Origin: DATFDN01 sp963818885 | GTDB taxonomy: Bacteria > Pseudomonadota > Alphaproteobacteria > Acetobacterales > Acetobacteraceae | Length of the DNA stretch: 64,000 nucleotides | Reading direction: 5' to 3' | NCBI GenBank assembly: GCA_963818885.1 | Contig: CAWFTP010000003.1 | Location: forward strand, 496,001 to 560,000 | Part shown: piece by piece, positions 53,030-62,272 of the stretch | How the letters are laid out: each line of letters opens with the position of its first letter | How positions within the stretch are numbered: position 1 is the stretch's first letter | Notes under the pieces: model-generated | Told to the model about the DNA's origin: nothing | The model's database searches: none | The model's input: only the letters and a program-made list of their open reading frames with translations | Program-made: the position numbers and the translations under genes

Positions 53030-54508
53030 CTACCCCCGCCCAGCCTCCTCGTACCAGGTCCGCCCGTCGCGCTCGATCAGCGCGATCGCGGCCGTGGGGC
53101 CCCAGCTGCCGGCGGGGTAAGGCCGCGGCGGAATGCCGCCCGCCGCCCAGGTCTCCAGGATCGGCTCGATCCAGCTCCACGCCGCCTCCACCTCGTCACG
53201 GCGCATGAACAGGGTGGCATTTCCCCGTACCGTATCCATCAGAAGCCGTTCGTACGCGTCCGGGTAGCGCAGGCCGAACGCCTTCTCGAAGCTGATGTCG
53301 AGACCGGTGGGCGCAAGCCGCATGCCGCCCGGGCCGGGCTCCTTGGTCATCATCTCAAGCCGCATCCCTTCCTCCGGCTGCAGGCGGATCACCAGCCGGT
53401 TGGGCGCGCGATCCATCATCGACACGGGAAACACCGAGAAGGGCACGGCGCGGAACTGCACCACGATCTCGCTCACTTTCTGCGGCAGGCGCTTCCCTGT
53501 CCGCAGATAGAAGGGAACGTTCGCCCAGCGCCAACTTCGCACCTCCGCCTTCAGGGCGACGAAAGTCTCGATGGTCGACGGCTCGCCGAGGTCGGTGATG
53601 AAACTCGGGACCGGCTTGCCGTCGATGGCGCCCGCGCCGTACTGGCCGCGCACCGTGAGCGCCGGGACTTCGGCCGGCTCGATCGGGCGCAGCGCGCGCA
53701 GCACCTTCAGCTTCTCGTCGCGCACCCTATCGGCATCGAGCGAGACGGGAGGCTCCATCGCCATCAGGCATAGCAGTTGCAACAGATGGTTCTGCACCAT
53801 GTCGCGCATCGCACCGGCATGGCTGTAGTAATCTGCGCGCCCCTCGAGCCCGACCGTCTCGGCCACCGTGATCTGGACGTGGTCGATGACGTCGCTGTTC
53901 CACAGCCGCTCGAAGATCGAGTTGGCGAAGCGCAGCGCGAGCAGGTTCTGCACCGTCTCCTTGCCGAGGTAGTGATCGATCCGGAAGATCTGCGATTCCG
54001 CGAAGACCTTGCCCACCTCGTCGTTGACCGCGCGCGCCGATTTAAGGTCGTGGCCGATCGGCTTCTCCAGAACCACCCGCGACAGCGGGGTCGCCAGGCC
54101 ATGCGCACCGATGTTGCGGCAGATCGGCCCATAGAGACGGGGCGCTACCGCGAGATAGAAGACGGTGATCCGCGTCGGATCGAGAAGCTTCGCGAGCGCC
54201 TGCCAGTCGCCATCCTCCTGCACCGCATCGAGGCGCACATAGCGCAGCCGATCGAGGAAGCGGCGCACGGTCTCGGCGCCGAGCGCTTCCGGCTCGACGT
54301 GCTCCTCCAACGCCTGCGCCGCATTGCGGCGGAACCCCTCATCGCCGAGGTCCGAGCGCGCCGCGCCGATAACGCGTGATTCCGCCGGCATCTGCCCGTC
54401 GCGAAAACGCCAGTAGAGCGCCGGCAGCAGCTTGCGCAGCGTGAGATCGCCGGTCGCGCCGAACACGACACAATCGAACGGCGCGACCGGGATGATCTTC
54501 GCGACCAT
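53030..54508 (-). CDS. zwf: Glucose-6-phosphate 1-dehydrogenase
   Basis: A 492-residue enzyme. VFGATGDLTLRKLLPALY is the coenzyme loop, VVLEKPIGHDL follows, and the active-site motif RIDHYLGKE has His179. It makes 6-phosphogluconolactone, feeding Entner-Doudoroff or pentose phosphate routes; in sphingomonad-like bacteria it is the entry to Entner-Doudoroff, but edd, eda and glk are not here. The start is ATG 54508, two bases after the SDR stop; the open frame further upstream lies within that SDR gene and is not used. Confidence 0.96.
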   Translation of the reverse strand: MVAKIIPVAPFDCVVFGATGDLTLRKLLPALYWRFRDGQMPAESRVIGAARSDLGDEGFRRNAAQALEEHVEPEALGAETVRRFLDRLRYVRLDAVQEDGDWQALAKLLDPTRITVFYLAVAPRLYGPICRNIGAHGLATPLSRVVLEKPIGHDLKSARAVNDEVGKVFAESQIFRIDHYLGKETVQNLLALRFANSIFERLWNSDVIDHVQITVAETVGLEGRADYYSHAGAMRDMVQNHLLQLLCLMAMEPPVSLDADRVRDEKLKVLRALRPIEPAEVPALTVRGQYGAGAIDGKPVPSFITDLGEPSTIETFVALKAEVRSWRWANVPFYLRTGKRLPQKVSEIVVQFRAVPFSVFPVSMMDRAPNRLVIRLQPEEGMRLEMMTKEPGPGGMRLAPTGLDISFEKAFGLRYPDAYERLLMDTVRGNATLFMRRDEVEAAWSWIEPILETWAAGGIPPRPYPAGSWGPTAAIALIERDGRTWYEEAGRG

Positions 54509-54510
54509 GC

Positions 54511-55293
54511 CTAGACCACCGGGCTCGCGCCGCCGTCCATGTTGATCGCCGTCCCGGTGGTGAAGCCGGCATGATCGGAGCACAGGAAGCAAGCCATCGC
54601 CGCGAACTCCTCCGCCTTGCCCATGCGTCCCAGCGGAATATTGGCCCCCATCTTCGCTGTGAACTCCTCGAACGGGGCGTTGGACCCTTGCGCCGCATGC
54701 CGGCGCACCCATTGATCCGACACGATCTGTCCCACCAGCATCGCATTCACAAGCACGTTGAACGGCGCGCACTCGTTCGCCAGCACCTTCATCAGGGCCA
54801 TGCCGGCGGCGCGCGAGACGGTGGTCGGCGCGCCATTCGCGCGCGGCGCCTTGGCGCCGATGTTGAGCACGTTGATGATCCGGCCCCAACGCCGCTCCTT
54901 CATCCCCGGTAATACCAGCCGGGCAAGGCGGATCGCCGCGAACAGCTTAAGGTCGAGATCCTCCTGCCAGATCTCGTCGGTCACCTGCTCGAACGGCATG
55001 GCGCGCGAGGTGCCGGCGTTGTTCACCAGGATATCGATCTTGCCGAACGCCGCGCTCGCCTTGGCGAACGCCGAGGCGCAATCTTCCGCCTTCGACACGT
55101 CGCAGGGGATCGCGACGACCCGCCCCCGCCCGCTCCGCTCGATCCCTGCCTTCGCTTCTTCGAGCACGCTCGCTCGGCGGGCCAGGATCGCGACATCCGC
55201 GCCGGAGGCGGCGAACTCCGTCGCCATCGCCAGGCCCAGCCCCTTGCTCGCGCCGGTGATCAGGGCGGCGCGTCCGGTCAGCTCCACAAGCAT
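54511..55293 (-). CDS. SDR family protein with degenerate catalytic motif
   Basis: A 260-residue short-chain dehydrogenase-like protein. The cofactor motif LITGASKGLGLAMA and VNNAGTSRAM are intact. The catalytic YxxxK is not: where FSYSAAKAAL-like sequence is expected the chain reads GAPTTVSRAAGMAL, with Thr/Val and Arg instead of Tyr and Lys. The final CSDHAGFTTGTAINMDGG is normal for the family. It might use other residues, as in a few atypical SDRs, or serve a non-catalytic role. It is directly upstream of zwf (2 bases between genes), so expression is coupled. Confidence 0.83.
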   Translation of the reverse strand: MLVELTGRAALITGASKGLGLAMATEFAASGADVAILARRASVLEEAKAGIERSGRGRVVAIPCDVSKAEDCASAFAKASAAFGKIDILVNNAGTSRAMPFEQVTDEIWQEDLDLKLFAAIRLARLVLPGMKERRWGRIINVLNIGAKAPRANGAPTTVSRAAGMALMKVLANECAPFNVLVNAMLVGQIVSDQWVRRHAAQGSNAPFEEFTAKMGANIPLGRMGKAEEFAAMACFLCSDHAGFTTGTAINMDGGASPVV

Positions 55294-55425
55294 CGGGGTC
55301 TCCCGTCAGGTGTCGGTCCACTCTGCTTGCGGATGCCGGTGAGGGCAATCTGATGGCGAAGTGCGACGCGATTTCGCCATCCTGCGGGCGGAGATGCGTT
55401 GCCGTTCCAGCACGAGGCACCTCCG

Positions 55426-57627
55426 ATGCGACGCGAGCACATCCTGTTCCGGCTGACCGCAATAGCCGCCGTCGCCACTCTCGCGGTCCCGTTGCAGCCT
55501 ATCGCCGCCCAGGCGCAGCCCGCGCCGCCCCAACCCGCCCAGGCGGTGAACCCGCCCTCCCGCGTCGGCGCGCTGACCCGGATGCAGGGCGGCGTCTCCT
55601 TCCACGCCCAAGGCGCGGATAGCTGGAGTGCGGCCACGCTCAACTACCCGGTAACCACGGGCGAAGGCTTCTGGACGCAGGAGGGCGCCGAGGCGCGGAT
55701 CGACGTCTCCGACAGCGACCTGGTGCTCGCGGGCGGGACCCAGCTCGAGGTCGGCACGCTCGAAACCATGGCGATGGTCGCCAGCCTGCCGCAAGGAGAG
55801 GCCTTTCTGCAGATCCGCAATCTGCAGCCGGGCGAGACCTACACGCTGGTCACGCCGCGCGGGTCGGCGACCTTCGCGGCACCCGGCCGCTATGCCGTGC
55901 TCGCCGGGGATACCGGCACGCCGACCTTGGTCACGGTGCTGGACGGCTCCGCGACGCTAGGCGACGGCGCCCAGGGCACCCTCACGACCGGCCAGGCGGC
56001 GCAGATCACGGGTGATGCCGCGCCGTTCCAGGTGCAAGTCGTGCCGACGGAGCACGACGCCTTCATCGACCACGTGCTTGCCGAGGAGCGTCCCGCGCCG
56101 GCGCAGCGCGCCCCCGCCCCCCCGTTGGTGGCGCAGATGCCCGGCGGAGCCGACCTCGCCGAATACGGCACCTGGTCGTCGAGCCCCGACTACGGGCAGG
56201 TCTGGTATCCGCAGGTCTCCTCCGACTGGGTGCCCTATCGCGAGGGCCAGTGGAGCTATGTCCAGCCGTGGGGCTGGACCTGGGTGGATTCCGACCCGTG
56301 GGGCTTCGCGCCCTTCCACTATGGGCGCTGGGCGCAGATCGACGGGCGCTGGGGATGGATTCCCGGCTACGCGCAGCCGGTCGCCGCCGCGCCGCCCTAT
56401 CCGGTCTACGCGCCGGCGCTGGTGACGTTCTTTGGCGTCGGCCTCGCCGCCGGGGTGACGGCGGCGCTGTTGAGCCGGGGCTCGGTCGGCTGGGTGCCGC
56501 TGGGTCCGAATGAGCCGTACCGCCCCTGGTTCCGCGCCGGGCCGCAATACGTGCGCGACGTCAACATCAGGCACGTCACCAACATCACCCAGATCACCAG
56601 CATCACCAACAACCGCAACGTAACGGTGAACAACGTGACGATTAACCGCTTCCGCAACGCGGCCGGCGCGACGGTGGTGCCGGCGGCGGCGATGGCGACC
56701 TCGCGCCCGATCGCCGCCGTCGCGCGCCGGCCCGACCCGCAGGTGCTGGCCCAGGCACGCCCCGTGGTCGGCCGCGCCCCGATCCCGCCGACCAGAGCGA
56801 CGGCGGGCGTGACTCCGGCAGTCGCACGCAGCGTGCATGTGCTCCCCGCCCCGGCCGGAGCACAACCGACGGGCCCGGCGCCGGGACCCGCGATCCGCCC
56901 GCAAGCAGCGGGGTCGGGCGCGGCCGGCCGGGTCATCAGGCCGCCGCTGCACAACGCGGCCTCGGCCGGCGCCGCCCGCCCGTCGGCACCTCCTGAATCC
57001 ACCCACGCCGGTGCGGCGGTGCCCGCCTTGCGGCCACCCGGAGCGACGCCGCCCGCGCACCCGCTGACCGGGCCAGGAGCCGCCCCGACGACCGAAGCCG
57101 CACATCGGCCGGGTGCGCCGACGGCCGGGCCGCCCCGAGCAGCGGCCGCAAGGCCCGAGATCAACAGGCCAGCCGCCGCACGGCCCGAGGCTGCCCCCCC
57201 AGAGATTGCGCGGCCCGAGGTCGCGAGGCCCGAGCTCGCGAGCCCTGGCGCCAGGCCGACGCCGCATGTGGTCGCGCCCATGCGTCCCGAAGTCTCCCAG
57301 CCTGGGCATCCCGGCGCGCCTGTCGGCCGCGCACCGGCCGTGCCCGCGCCCGCAGCGCGACCGGAAGTCCACCCGCCGCCCACGCCGATGGCTCGGCCGC
57401 AGCCGCGGCAAGCGGCCATACCGGCTGTGTTGCCGCCGCGACCGCAGGTCCACGCCGCTCCCCAGCCGGCGCCGCGCCCCGAGATGCATGCCGCGACGCC
57501 GCGGCCAGTCTCCCGTCCGCAACCGCCACCCGCGCCGCGCCCGACGCCGCAGGCACGCCCGGCACCGCCTCCCGCCCCGCATCCAGCACCACATCCCGCT
57601 CCGCGTGAGGAGCAGCGGCATGGCTGA
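55426..57627 (+). CDS. DUF6600-type secreted proline-rich protein with FecR-like region
   Basis: A 733-residue exported protein. The signal ends near residue 30 (IAAVATLAVPLQPIAAQA). Residues ~45-200 form a FecR-like beta domain (QGGVSFHAQGADSW, GEGFWTQEGAEARIDVSDSDL). Then comes the DUF6600 region ~230-340, with YGTWSSSPDYGQVWYP and repeated W/G/P-rich VPYREGQWSYVQPWGW and GRWAQIDGRWGWIPG. Asn/Ile/Val NIT repeats (HVTNITQITSITNNRNVTVNN) follow, then ~300 residues rich in Pro, Ala and Arg. It is probably a surface or periplasmic protein of unknown role. It lies divergent from the SDR gene over 132 bases. Confidence 0.8.
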   Translation: MRREHILFRLTAIAAVATLAVPLQPIAAQAQPAPPQPAQAVNPPSRVGALTRMQGGVSFHAQGADSWSAATLNYPVTTGEGFWTQEGAEARIDVSDSDLVLAGGTQLEVGTLETMAMVASLPQGEAFLQIRNLQPGETYTLVTPRGSATFAAPGRYAVLAGDTGTPTLVTVLDGSATLGDGAQGTLTTGQAAQITGDAAPFQVQVVPTEHDAFIDHVLAEERPAPAQRAPAPPLVAQMPGGADLAEYGTWSSSPDYGQVWYPQVSSDWVPYREGQWSYVQPWGWTWVDSDPWGFAPFHYGRWAQIDGRWGWIPGYAQPVAAAPPYPVYAPALVTFFGVGLAAGVTAALLSRGSVGWVPLGPNEPYRPWFRAGPQYVRDVNIRHVTNITQITSITNNRNVTVNNVTINRFRNAAGATVVPAAAMATSRPIAAVARRPDPQVLAQARPVVGRAPIPPTRATAGVTPAVARSVHVLPAPAGAQPTGPAPGPAIRPQAAGSGAAGRVIRPPLHNAASAGAARPSAPPESTHAGAAVPALRPPGATPPAHPLTGPGAAPTTEAAHRPGAPTAGPPRAAAARPEINRPAAARPEAAPPEIARPEVARPELASPGARPTPHVVAPMRPEVSQPGHPGAPVGRAPAVPAPAARPEVHPPPTPMARPQPRQAAIPAVLPPRPQVHAAPQPAPRPEMHAATPRPVSRPQPPPAPRPTPQARPAPPPAPHPAPHPAPREEQRHG

Positions 57628-57707
57628 GGAGCGTAGCGGCATGACTAACGCTGGGCGCGGGTTTGCGCTTCCCGTCCCGGGCGGCTCAGCTTAGTCTCGA
57701 CAGCGAC

Positions 57708-58271
57708 ATGACGGCGCACCTGCACCGACGCCTCCTGATTGGGATGATCGACCTGCTGCTGCTGGTCCCGGCGGCGCTGCTGGTCGTGGGCGAGCACATC
57801 CTCTGGCAGGGAGCGCGGATGGTGCTGCGCGCGCTCGCGGGCCAACCGCTGGTGCGGGCCCTCCATCTCTGGCTCGGCCTGCTGCCGCCGCACTTGGCGC
57901 TGCCGTTGTTTCTGATCCCGACCGCGTTCAGTCACGCCGCGGAGGTCGGCACCGCGTTCCTGCTCGCGAAGGGCCACTTCGCGTCGGCCACGCTCCTTGT
58001 CATTCTAGGCAAGGGGCTCGCGACCTTGATCCTGGTCTGGATTTACCAGGCGTGTGAGCCGGCGCTGTTGCGGGTGCGCTGGTTCGCCCGTTTCCATCAC
58101 GCGATGCGGCAACTTCGCCTCATGCTGCTGGCAGGCTGCGAGCCGGTATGGCGGCTGTCGCGCGCTGGCGCCCAGCGTGTCGCCTCGCGCGGCAGCTCGG
58201 TGGGGATGCGATTCCGCCACTGGCGCACACACGTCGCCGTGGCGCTGCGATTGGACCGACCGGACGGATAG
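57708..58271 (+). CDS. Hypothetical membrane protein
   Basis: A 187-residue protein from ATG 57708, with three to four hydrophobic segments (LIGMIDLLLLVPAALLVVG; RALHLWLGLLPPHLALPLFLIPTAF; HFASATLLVILGKGLATLILVWIY) followed by a positively charged cytosolic tail of ~75 residues. No family is recognised. It lies 80 bases after the DUF6600-like gene and reads the same way. A role in the envelope is likely but not shown. Confidence 0.7.
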   Translation: MTAHLHRRLLIGMIDLLLLVPAALLVVGEHILWQGARMVLRALAGQPLVRALHLWLGLLPPHLALPLFLIPTAFSHAAEVGTAFLLAKGHFASATLLVILGKGLATLILVWIYQACEPALLRVRWFARFHHAMRQLRLMLLAGCEPVWRLSRAGAQRVASRGSSVGMRFRHWRTHVAVALRLDRPDG

Positions 58272-58280
58272 GGGGTCGGC

Positions 58281-58637
58281 TTAGCGCGCGGCCTCCGCCG
58301 CCGCCGTCTCTAGCATCAGCGCGGTGTGTGCATAGGCGCCGCCCGCACGCATCTCGGCGGCGACCCAGATCGCCTCCATCAGCTCCTCCTGCGTCGCGCC
58401 GGCGCGTAACGCCGCTTTCGTATGCCCCTTGATGCAGGACGGGCACTGCGTGACGTGCGCGACGGCGACCGCGATGATCTGCTTCATCTTCGCGGGTAGC
58501 GCGCCGTCGGCGAAGACGGCCTTGCCGAACGCATCGAAGGCGGCCTGCTGAGCGGGCGCCAAGGCTCGCCGCCTGTCGGCAAGTTCCCGGGTCGCTGGGG
58601 GATACATCCTGTCCGCCATCTCCTCTCTCCGCTTCAT
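58281..58637 (-). CDS. Carboxymuconolactone decarboxylase (AhpD-like) family protein
   Basis: A 118-residue AhpD-fold protein. The redox pair is CPSC (Cys65, Cys68) followed by IKGH (His72), with AALRAGATQEELMEAIWVAAEM after it, as in AhpD and gamma-carboxymuconolactone decarboxylase relatives. The CxxC and His arrangement suggests a peroxidase or disulfide reductase role. Start ATG 58637 overlaps the enoyl-CoA hydratase stop by four bases (ATGA), so it is coupled to the CaiB-crotonase run. Confidence 0.88.
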   Translation of the reverse strand: MKRREEMADRMYPPATRELADRRRALAPAQQAAFDAFGKAVFADGALPAKMKQIIAVAVAHVTQCPSCIKGHTKAALRAGATQEELMEAIWVAAEMRAGGAYAHTALMLETAAAEAAR

Positions 58638-59428
58638 CGCCCGTGAAACACGGGCGCGCGCTTCTCCACGAAGGCACGCGCCGCCTCCTTGTGGTCCTTC
58701 GTCTCCCGGCAGCGCAGCATGCCGAACGCCTCTGAATTGAGCAGGTCCGACAGGCTGCCGGTCTCGGCCACCACCATGTTGCGCTTCATGTAGCGCCAGG
58801 CGACGCGCGGGCCGGCGGCGAGGCTCCGGGCAAGCGCCATCGTCTCGGTCCAAAGCTCGCCGTCCGGCACGATCCGATTGGCGAGACCCAGCGCCTCGAT
58901 GCGCGCGCTGTCGAGCACCTCGCTGGTGAAATAGAGCTCACGAGCGCGTCCAGGACCGACCAGCCGCGTCAGAAACCAGATGCCGCCGAAATCGCCCGGG
59001 AAGCCGACCTTGGCGAACGCGGTCGTCATCCGCGCCGAGGCGCCGGCGATCCGCATGTCGCAGGCGAGCGCGAGGCACATCCCGGCGCCGGCCGCGACGC
59101 CGTTCACCATCGCGACCGTCGGCTTCGGCATGGTATGGAGCAGGCGCGAGGACTCCATCCGACCGCGCAGCGACTGTGCGCGCTCCTCGGGTGATGCGGG
59201 CACGCCGGAAGCGGCGCTCGCCTGAACGCGCACATCTCCGCCCGCGCAGAAGCCACGCCCAGCACCCATCAGCACGACGCACCCAACCGCCGGGTCGACG
59301 GCGAGGCGCGCCAGGGCGGCAAACAGGTCTTCCATAAGAGCGGCGCTCAACGCGTTCAGGCTCTCGGGCCGGTTCAGCGTGAGGAGCGCGACTCCGTCCG
59401 CGATCTCGGTCAGCAGATGCTCGTTCAT
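58634..59428 (-). CDS. Enoyl-CoA hydratase/isomerase family protein (crotonase)
   Basis: A 264-residue crotonase. LLTLNRPESLNALSAALMEDL and VVLMGAGRGFCAGGDVR form the first oxyanion region, and VNGVAAGAGMCLALACDMRIA the second. The position of the first catalytic Glu reads GFPGDFGG, so acidic Asp or no acid is present, and a dehydratase role is not assured. Start and stop overlap its neighbours by four bases on each side, so it belongs to an operon with the CaiB and AhpD-like genes. Confidence 0.9.
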   Translation of the reverse strand: MNEHLLTEIADGVALLTLNRPESLNALSAALMEDLFAALARLAVDPAVGCVVLMGAGRGFCAGGDVRVQASAASGVPASPEERAQSLRGRMESSRLLHTMPKPTVAMVNGVAAGAGMCLALACDMRIAGASARMTTAFAKVGFPGDFGGIWFLTRLVGPGRARELYFTSEVLDSARIEALGLANRIVPDGELWTETMALARSLAAGPRVAWRYMKRNMVVAETGSLSDLLNSEAFGMLRCRETKDHKEAARAFVEKRAPVFHGR

Positions 59429-60663
59429 GCGCGCCTCTTGGTCAGCACCACGCCGCTCTCCTGCAAGCGCGCGATCTCCTCCGCGGTGTAGCCGTGCGCG
59501 GCGAGGATGGCGGCGCCGTGCTCGCCGAAACGTGGCGGCGCCGCGCGCGTGCCGCCCGGCGTGCGCGACAGCTTGATCGGCGTGCCGAGGCCCTTGTACT
59601 CGCCCAGTTCGGCGACCATCTCGCGGTGCGCGGTATGCGGCGCCGCGGTTGCCTCGTCCACCCACAGCACCGGGCCCGCGGGGACGCCGCCGCGAATGAG
59701 GCGCAGCGCGACCTCGTGGCCGTCGGTATCGGCGAACGCCGCCTTCAGCTCCGCGGTCAGCGCGTCGCGGTTGACGTTGCGCTCACCGTTGGAGGCGAAG
59801 CGCGGGTCGTCGGCCAGGTGCGGGCGGCCGATCGTCTCACACATCTTCCGGAACTGCGGGTTGTTGCCGCTGGCGATGAAGATCTCGCAGGTGCGCGTCG
59901 GAAACTTGTCGTATGGCACCAAGTTCGGATGCGGGTTGCCGGTGCCGACCGGGCGCTTGCCGCTCAGGAAATAATTGGGCGCCTGCGGGTGCAGCAGCGA
60001 CAGGCCGCAATCGTAGAGCGCCATGTCGAGGTACTGACCTCGCCCGGAGCGCGTGCGCTCATGCAGCGCCATCAGGATACCGACAGTGGCATAAAGGCCG
60101 GTTCCCATGTCCACGATCGCGGTGCCCATCCGCATCGGGCCGGTCGAGGCATCGCCGTTCGCGCTCATCAGCCCGGTCATCGCTTGCAGGATCGCGTCGT
60201 ATCCCGGCAAGCCGCCGAGTGGCCCGTCCCCGCCGAAGCCCGAGACACGGCAATGGATCAGGCCCGGAAAGCGCGGCGCGAGGTCCTTCTCGTAGCCGAG
60301 GCCCCATTTCTCCATCGAGCCCGGCTTGAAGTTCTCCACCAGCACATCCGCGCCTTCGAGCAGGCGCAACAGCACCGCCTTGCCCTCCGGCTTGCCGAGA
60401 TCGAGCGCGAGGGAGCGCTTGTTGCGGTTGATCCCGATGAAGTAGCTCGCATCCTCGCCAAGGAACGGTGGACCCCAGTCGCGCACCTCGTCGCCTTGCG
60501 GCGGCTCGATCTTGATCACGTCGGCGCCGTGATCCGAAAGGATCATGGTGCAGTACGGGCCGCCGAGCACGCGGGTGAGGTCGATGACCTTGAGCCCGGC
60601 GAGCGCCCCGGCGGAGCGGGCGAGGCCCTTGCCCGTCGCCTTCGTGTCGGTCGCGTCATCCAT
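59425..60663 (-). CDS. CaiB/BaiF family CoA-transferase
   Basis: A 412-residue class III CoA-transferase, the second in the window. The N-terminal GLKVIDLTRVLGGPYCTMILSDHGADVIKIEPPQGDEVRDWGPP is typical, the nucleophile is Asp156 in GYDAILQAMTG, and the last third has PRFGEHGAAILAAHGYTAEEI. It would activate a dicarboxylic or aromatic acid as CoA ester, feeding the crotonase that follows with a four-base overlap. It starts divergently from the ABC importer genes, with about 190 bases between starts. Confidence 0.92.
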   Translation of the reverse strand: MDDATDTKATGKGLARSAGALAGLKVIDLTRVLGGPYCTMILSDHGADVIKIEPPQGDEVRDWGPPFLGEDASYFIGINRNKRSLALDLGKPEGKAVLLRLLEGADVLVENFKPGSMEKWGLGYEKDLAPRFPGLIHCRVSGFGGDGPLGGLPGYDAILQAMTGLMSANGDASTGPMRMGTAIVDMGTGLYATVGILMALHERTRSGRGQYLDMALYDCGLSLLHPQAPNYFLSGKRPVGTGNPHPNLVPYDKFPTRTCEIFIASGNNPQFRKMCETIGRPHLADDPRFASNGERNVNRDALTAELKAAFADTDGHEVALRLIRGGVPAGPVLWVDEATAAPHTAHREMVAELGEYKGLGTPIKLSRTPGGTRAAPPRFGEHGAAILAAHGYTAEEIARLQESGVVLTKRRA

Positions 60664-60854
60664 CCGGCGGCTTGCTCCCTTTCCCGATACTGGCGGGTTT
60701 AGCCGCCAGGGTGTGCCACGCCAAGCGACGCACTTTCTCGCTCCTGGCGACGATAGCCCTTGCGTTCCATCATGCAGCGACCGTAGTCTCGGCTGAAATA
60801 GTATGCTCGCGACCGACGCAGTGGCGGCGACATCAGGGAAGGGGGGTAACGGCC

Positions 60855-62231
60855 ATGGGTCACCTAAGCCGACGTGAACTTATTGGCGCGACGTTGGGCG
60901 TGGCGGCGGGCGGCGGGCTCGCGCGGCCGCACATCGCGAACGCCGCCGCGAAGACAGCGACGGTATGGGTGAACCAGGGCTTCGTTCCGGCCGAGGACGC
61001 AGCGTTCAAGAAGCTCGCCGAAGACTACATGAAAGCCAGCGGCAACAAGCTGGACTACAGCATCATGCCGTTCATGGCGCAGAACCAGAAGACGATCTCG
61101 GCCCTCACGAGCGGCGATGTCCCGGACCTGATCTTCATGGACGCGCCGGCGACGATCATCGCGCAGAACGCGTGGGACGATAAGTTCATCGACGTGACTG
61201 ACGTCGTCACGCCGTACGAAAGCCAGCTCAGCGACACCGCGAAACTCGGCTCGACCTTCTACAACAAGGTGGCGAAGAAGCGCAGCTATTACCTGTGCCC
61301 GATCAAGCAGGGTGGCACCCCGTTCCATGTCTGGGGCAGCCTAGTCGAAAAGGCCGGGGCGAAGGTTTCCGACATCCCCGATACCTGGGAAGAGCGCTGG
61401 AACTTCTTCAAGCCGATGCAGAAGATTTTGCGCGGCAAGGGAATGCGTAAGGTCTACGCCCTTGGGCTGCAGGTTACCACGGTCGGGCCGAACGACGGCA
61501 ACAACCTCTACCAGCATTTCATGATCGCCAATGGCGGCAAGGGCATCGTCACGCCGGACGGCAAGCTGCACACCGATGATCCGCAGGTCCGCGAGGCGGC
61601 GATCCGCTCCACCACGTTCCTAGCCAATTCCTACAAGGAAGGCGTGGTGCCGCCCGAGGCGCTGAGCTGGACCGACGCCGACGACAACAACGGCTATCAC
61701 GAGAAGATGTTCGTCGCCGACTTCGACGGCACCCTGTCGACCGAGCTCGCGATGATCAACAACAAGGAAGACTTCCTCGCGGCGGTGACGCTGGGGATGC
61801 CCAACTTCAAGGACGGCACGCCGATCCCGTGTCAGGTGGGCGTGGGCGGCGGCTTCATACCGAAGGGGTGCAAGAACGCCGACGTGGCGAAGGACCTCAT
61901 GAAATACTGGATGCAGCCCAAGGTGATGAACGACAACCTCAAGGCGGGCCTGGGCCGCTGGGTGCCGGCGATCCCGCAGGCGGTGAAGGACGACCCGTTC
62001 TGGCTGCAATCCTCCGACCCACACCTGAAGCCTTATGTCACCGAGGCGGTTCTGAACCCGACCTTGCCGCCCTGGGAAGGCTTCACCCCGGCCTGGGGTC
62101 AGGTCGCCGCCGAGCAGCTGCAGCAGGGCACCGTCGCCGATGTCGTGAAGAACGGCATGACGCCACAGCAGGCGGTCGACAAGGCGTTCAAGCGAATGGA
62201 GCAGATCTTCGCGAAGATGTCGTACGAGTAG
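60855..62231 (+). CDS. ABC transporter substrate-binding protein, family 1 (sugar type), Tat-exported
   Basis: A 458-residue extracellular solute-binding protein. The signal SRRELIGATLGVAAGGGLARPHIANAAAK has a twin-arginine motif. The mature part matches the UgpB/MalE type: GNKLDYSIMPFMAQNQKTI, GDVPDLIFMDAPATI, and a late QEAxDKAFKRME-like PQQAVDKAFKRMEQIF. GGGGTAAC precedes ATG 60855. It delivers a sugar or related polyol to the permeases downstream (42 bases to the next start). The ligand is unknown. Confidence 0.9.
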   Translation: MGHLSRRELIGATLGVAAGGGLARPHIANAAAKTATVWVNQGFVPAEDAAFKKLAEDYMKASGNKLDYSIMPFMAQNQKTISALTSGDVPDLIFMDAPATIIAQNAWDDKFIDVTDVVTPYESQLSDTAKLGSTFYNKVAKKRSYYLCPIKQGGTPFHVWGSLVEKAGAKVSDIPDTWEERWNFFKPMQKILRGKGMRKVYALGLQVTTVGPNDGNNLYQHFMIANGGKGIVTPDGKLHTDDPQVREAAIRSTTFLANSYKEGVVPPEALSWTDADDNNGYHEKMFVADFDGTLSTELAMINNKEDFLAAVTLGMPNFKDGTPIPCQVGVGGGFIPKGCKNADVAKDLMKYWMQPKVMNDNLKAGLGRWVPAIPQAVKDDPFWLQSSDPHLKPYVTEAVLNPTLPPWEGFTPAWGQVAAEQLQQGTVADVVKNGMTPQQAVDKAFKRMEQIFAKMSYE

Positions 62232-62272
62232 GACGGCTTGATGCCAGGGCGCAACAGCCCAGCGAGGCGAGT

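Noticed and set aside
54509..54889. Upstream extension of zwf on the minus strand
   Set aside because: It overlaps the SDR gene in another frame. The ATG at 54508 directly precedes the conserved coenzyme motif.
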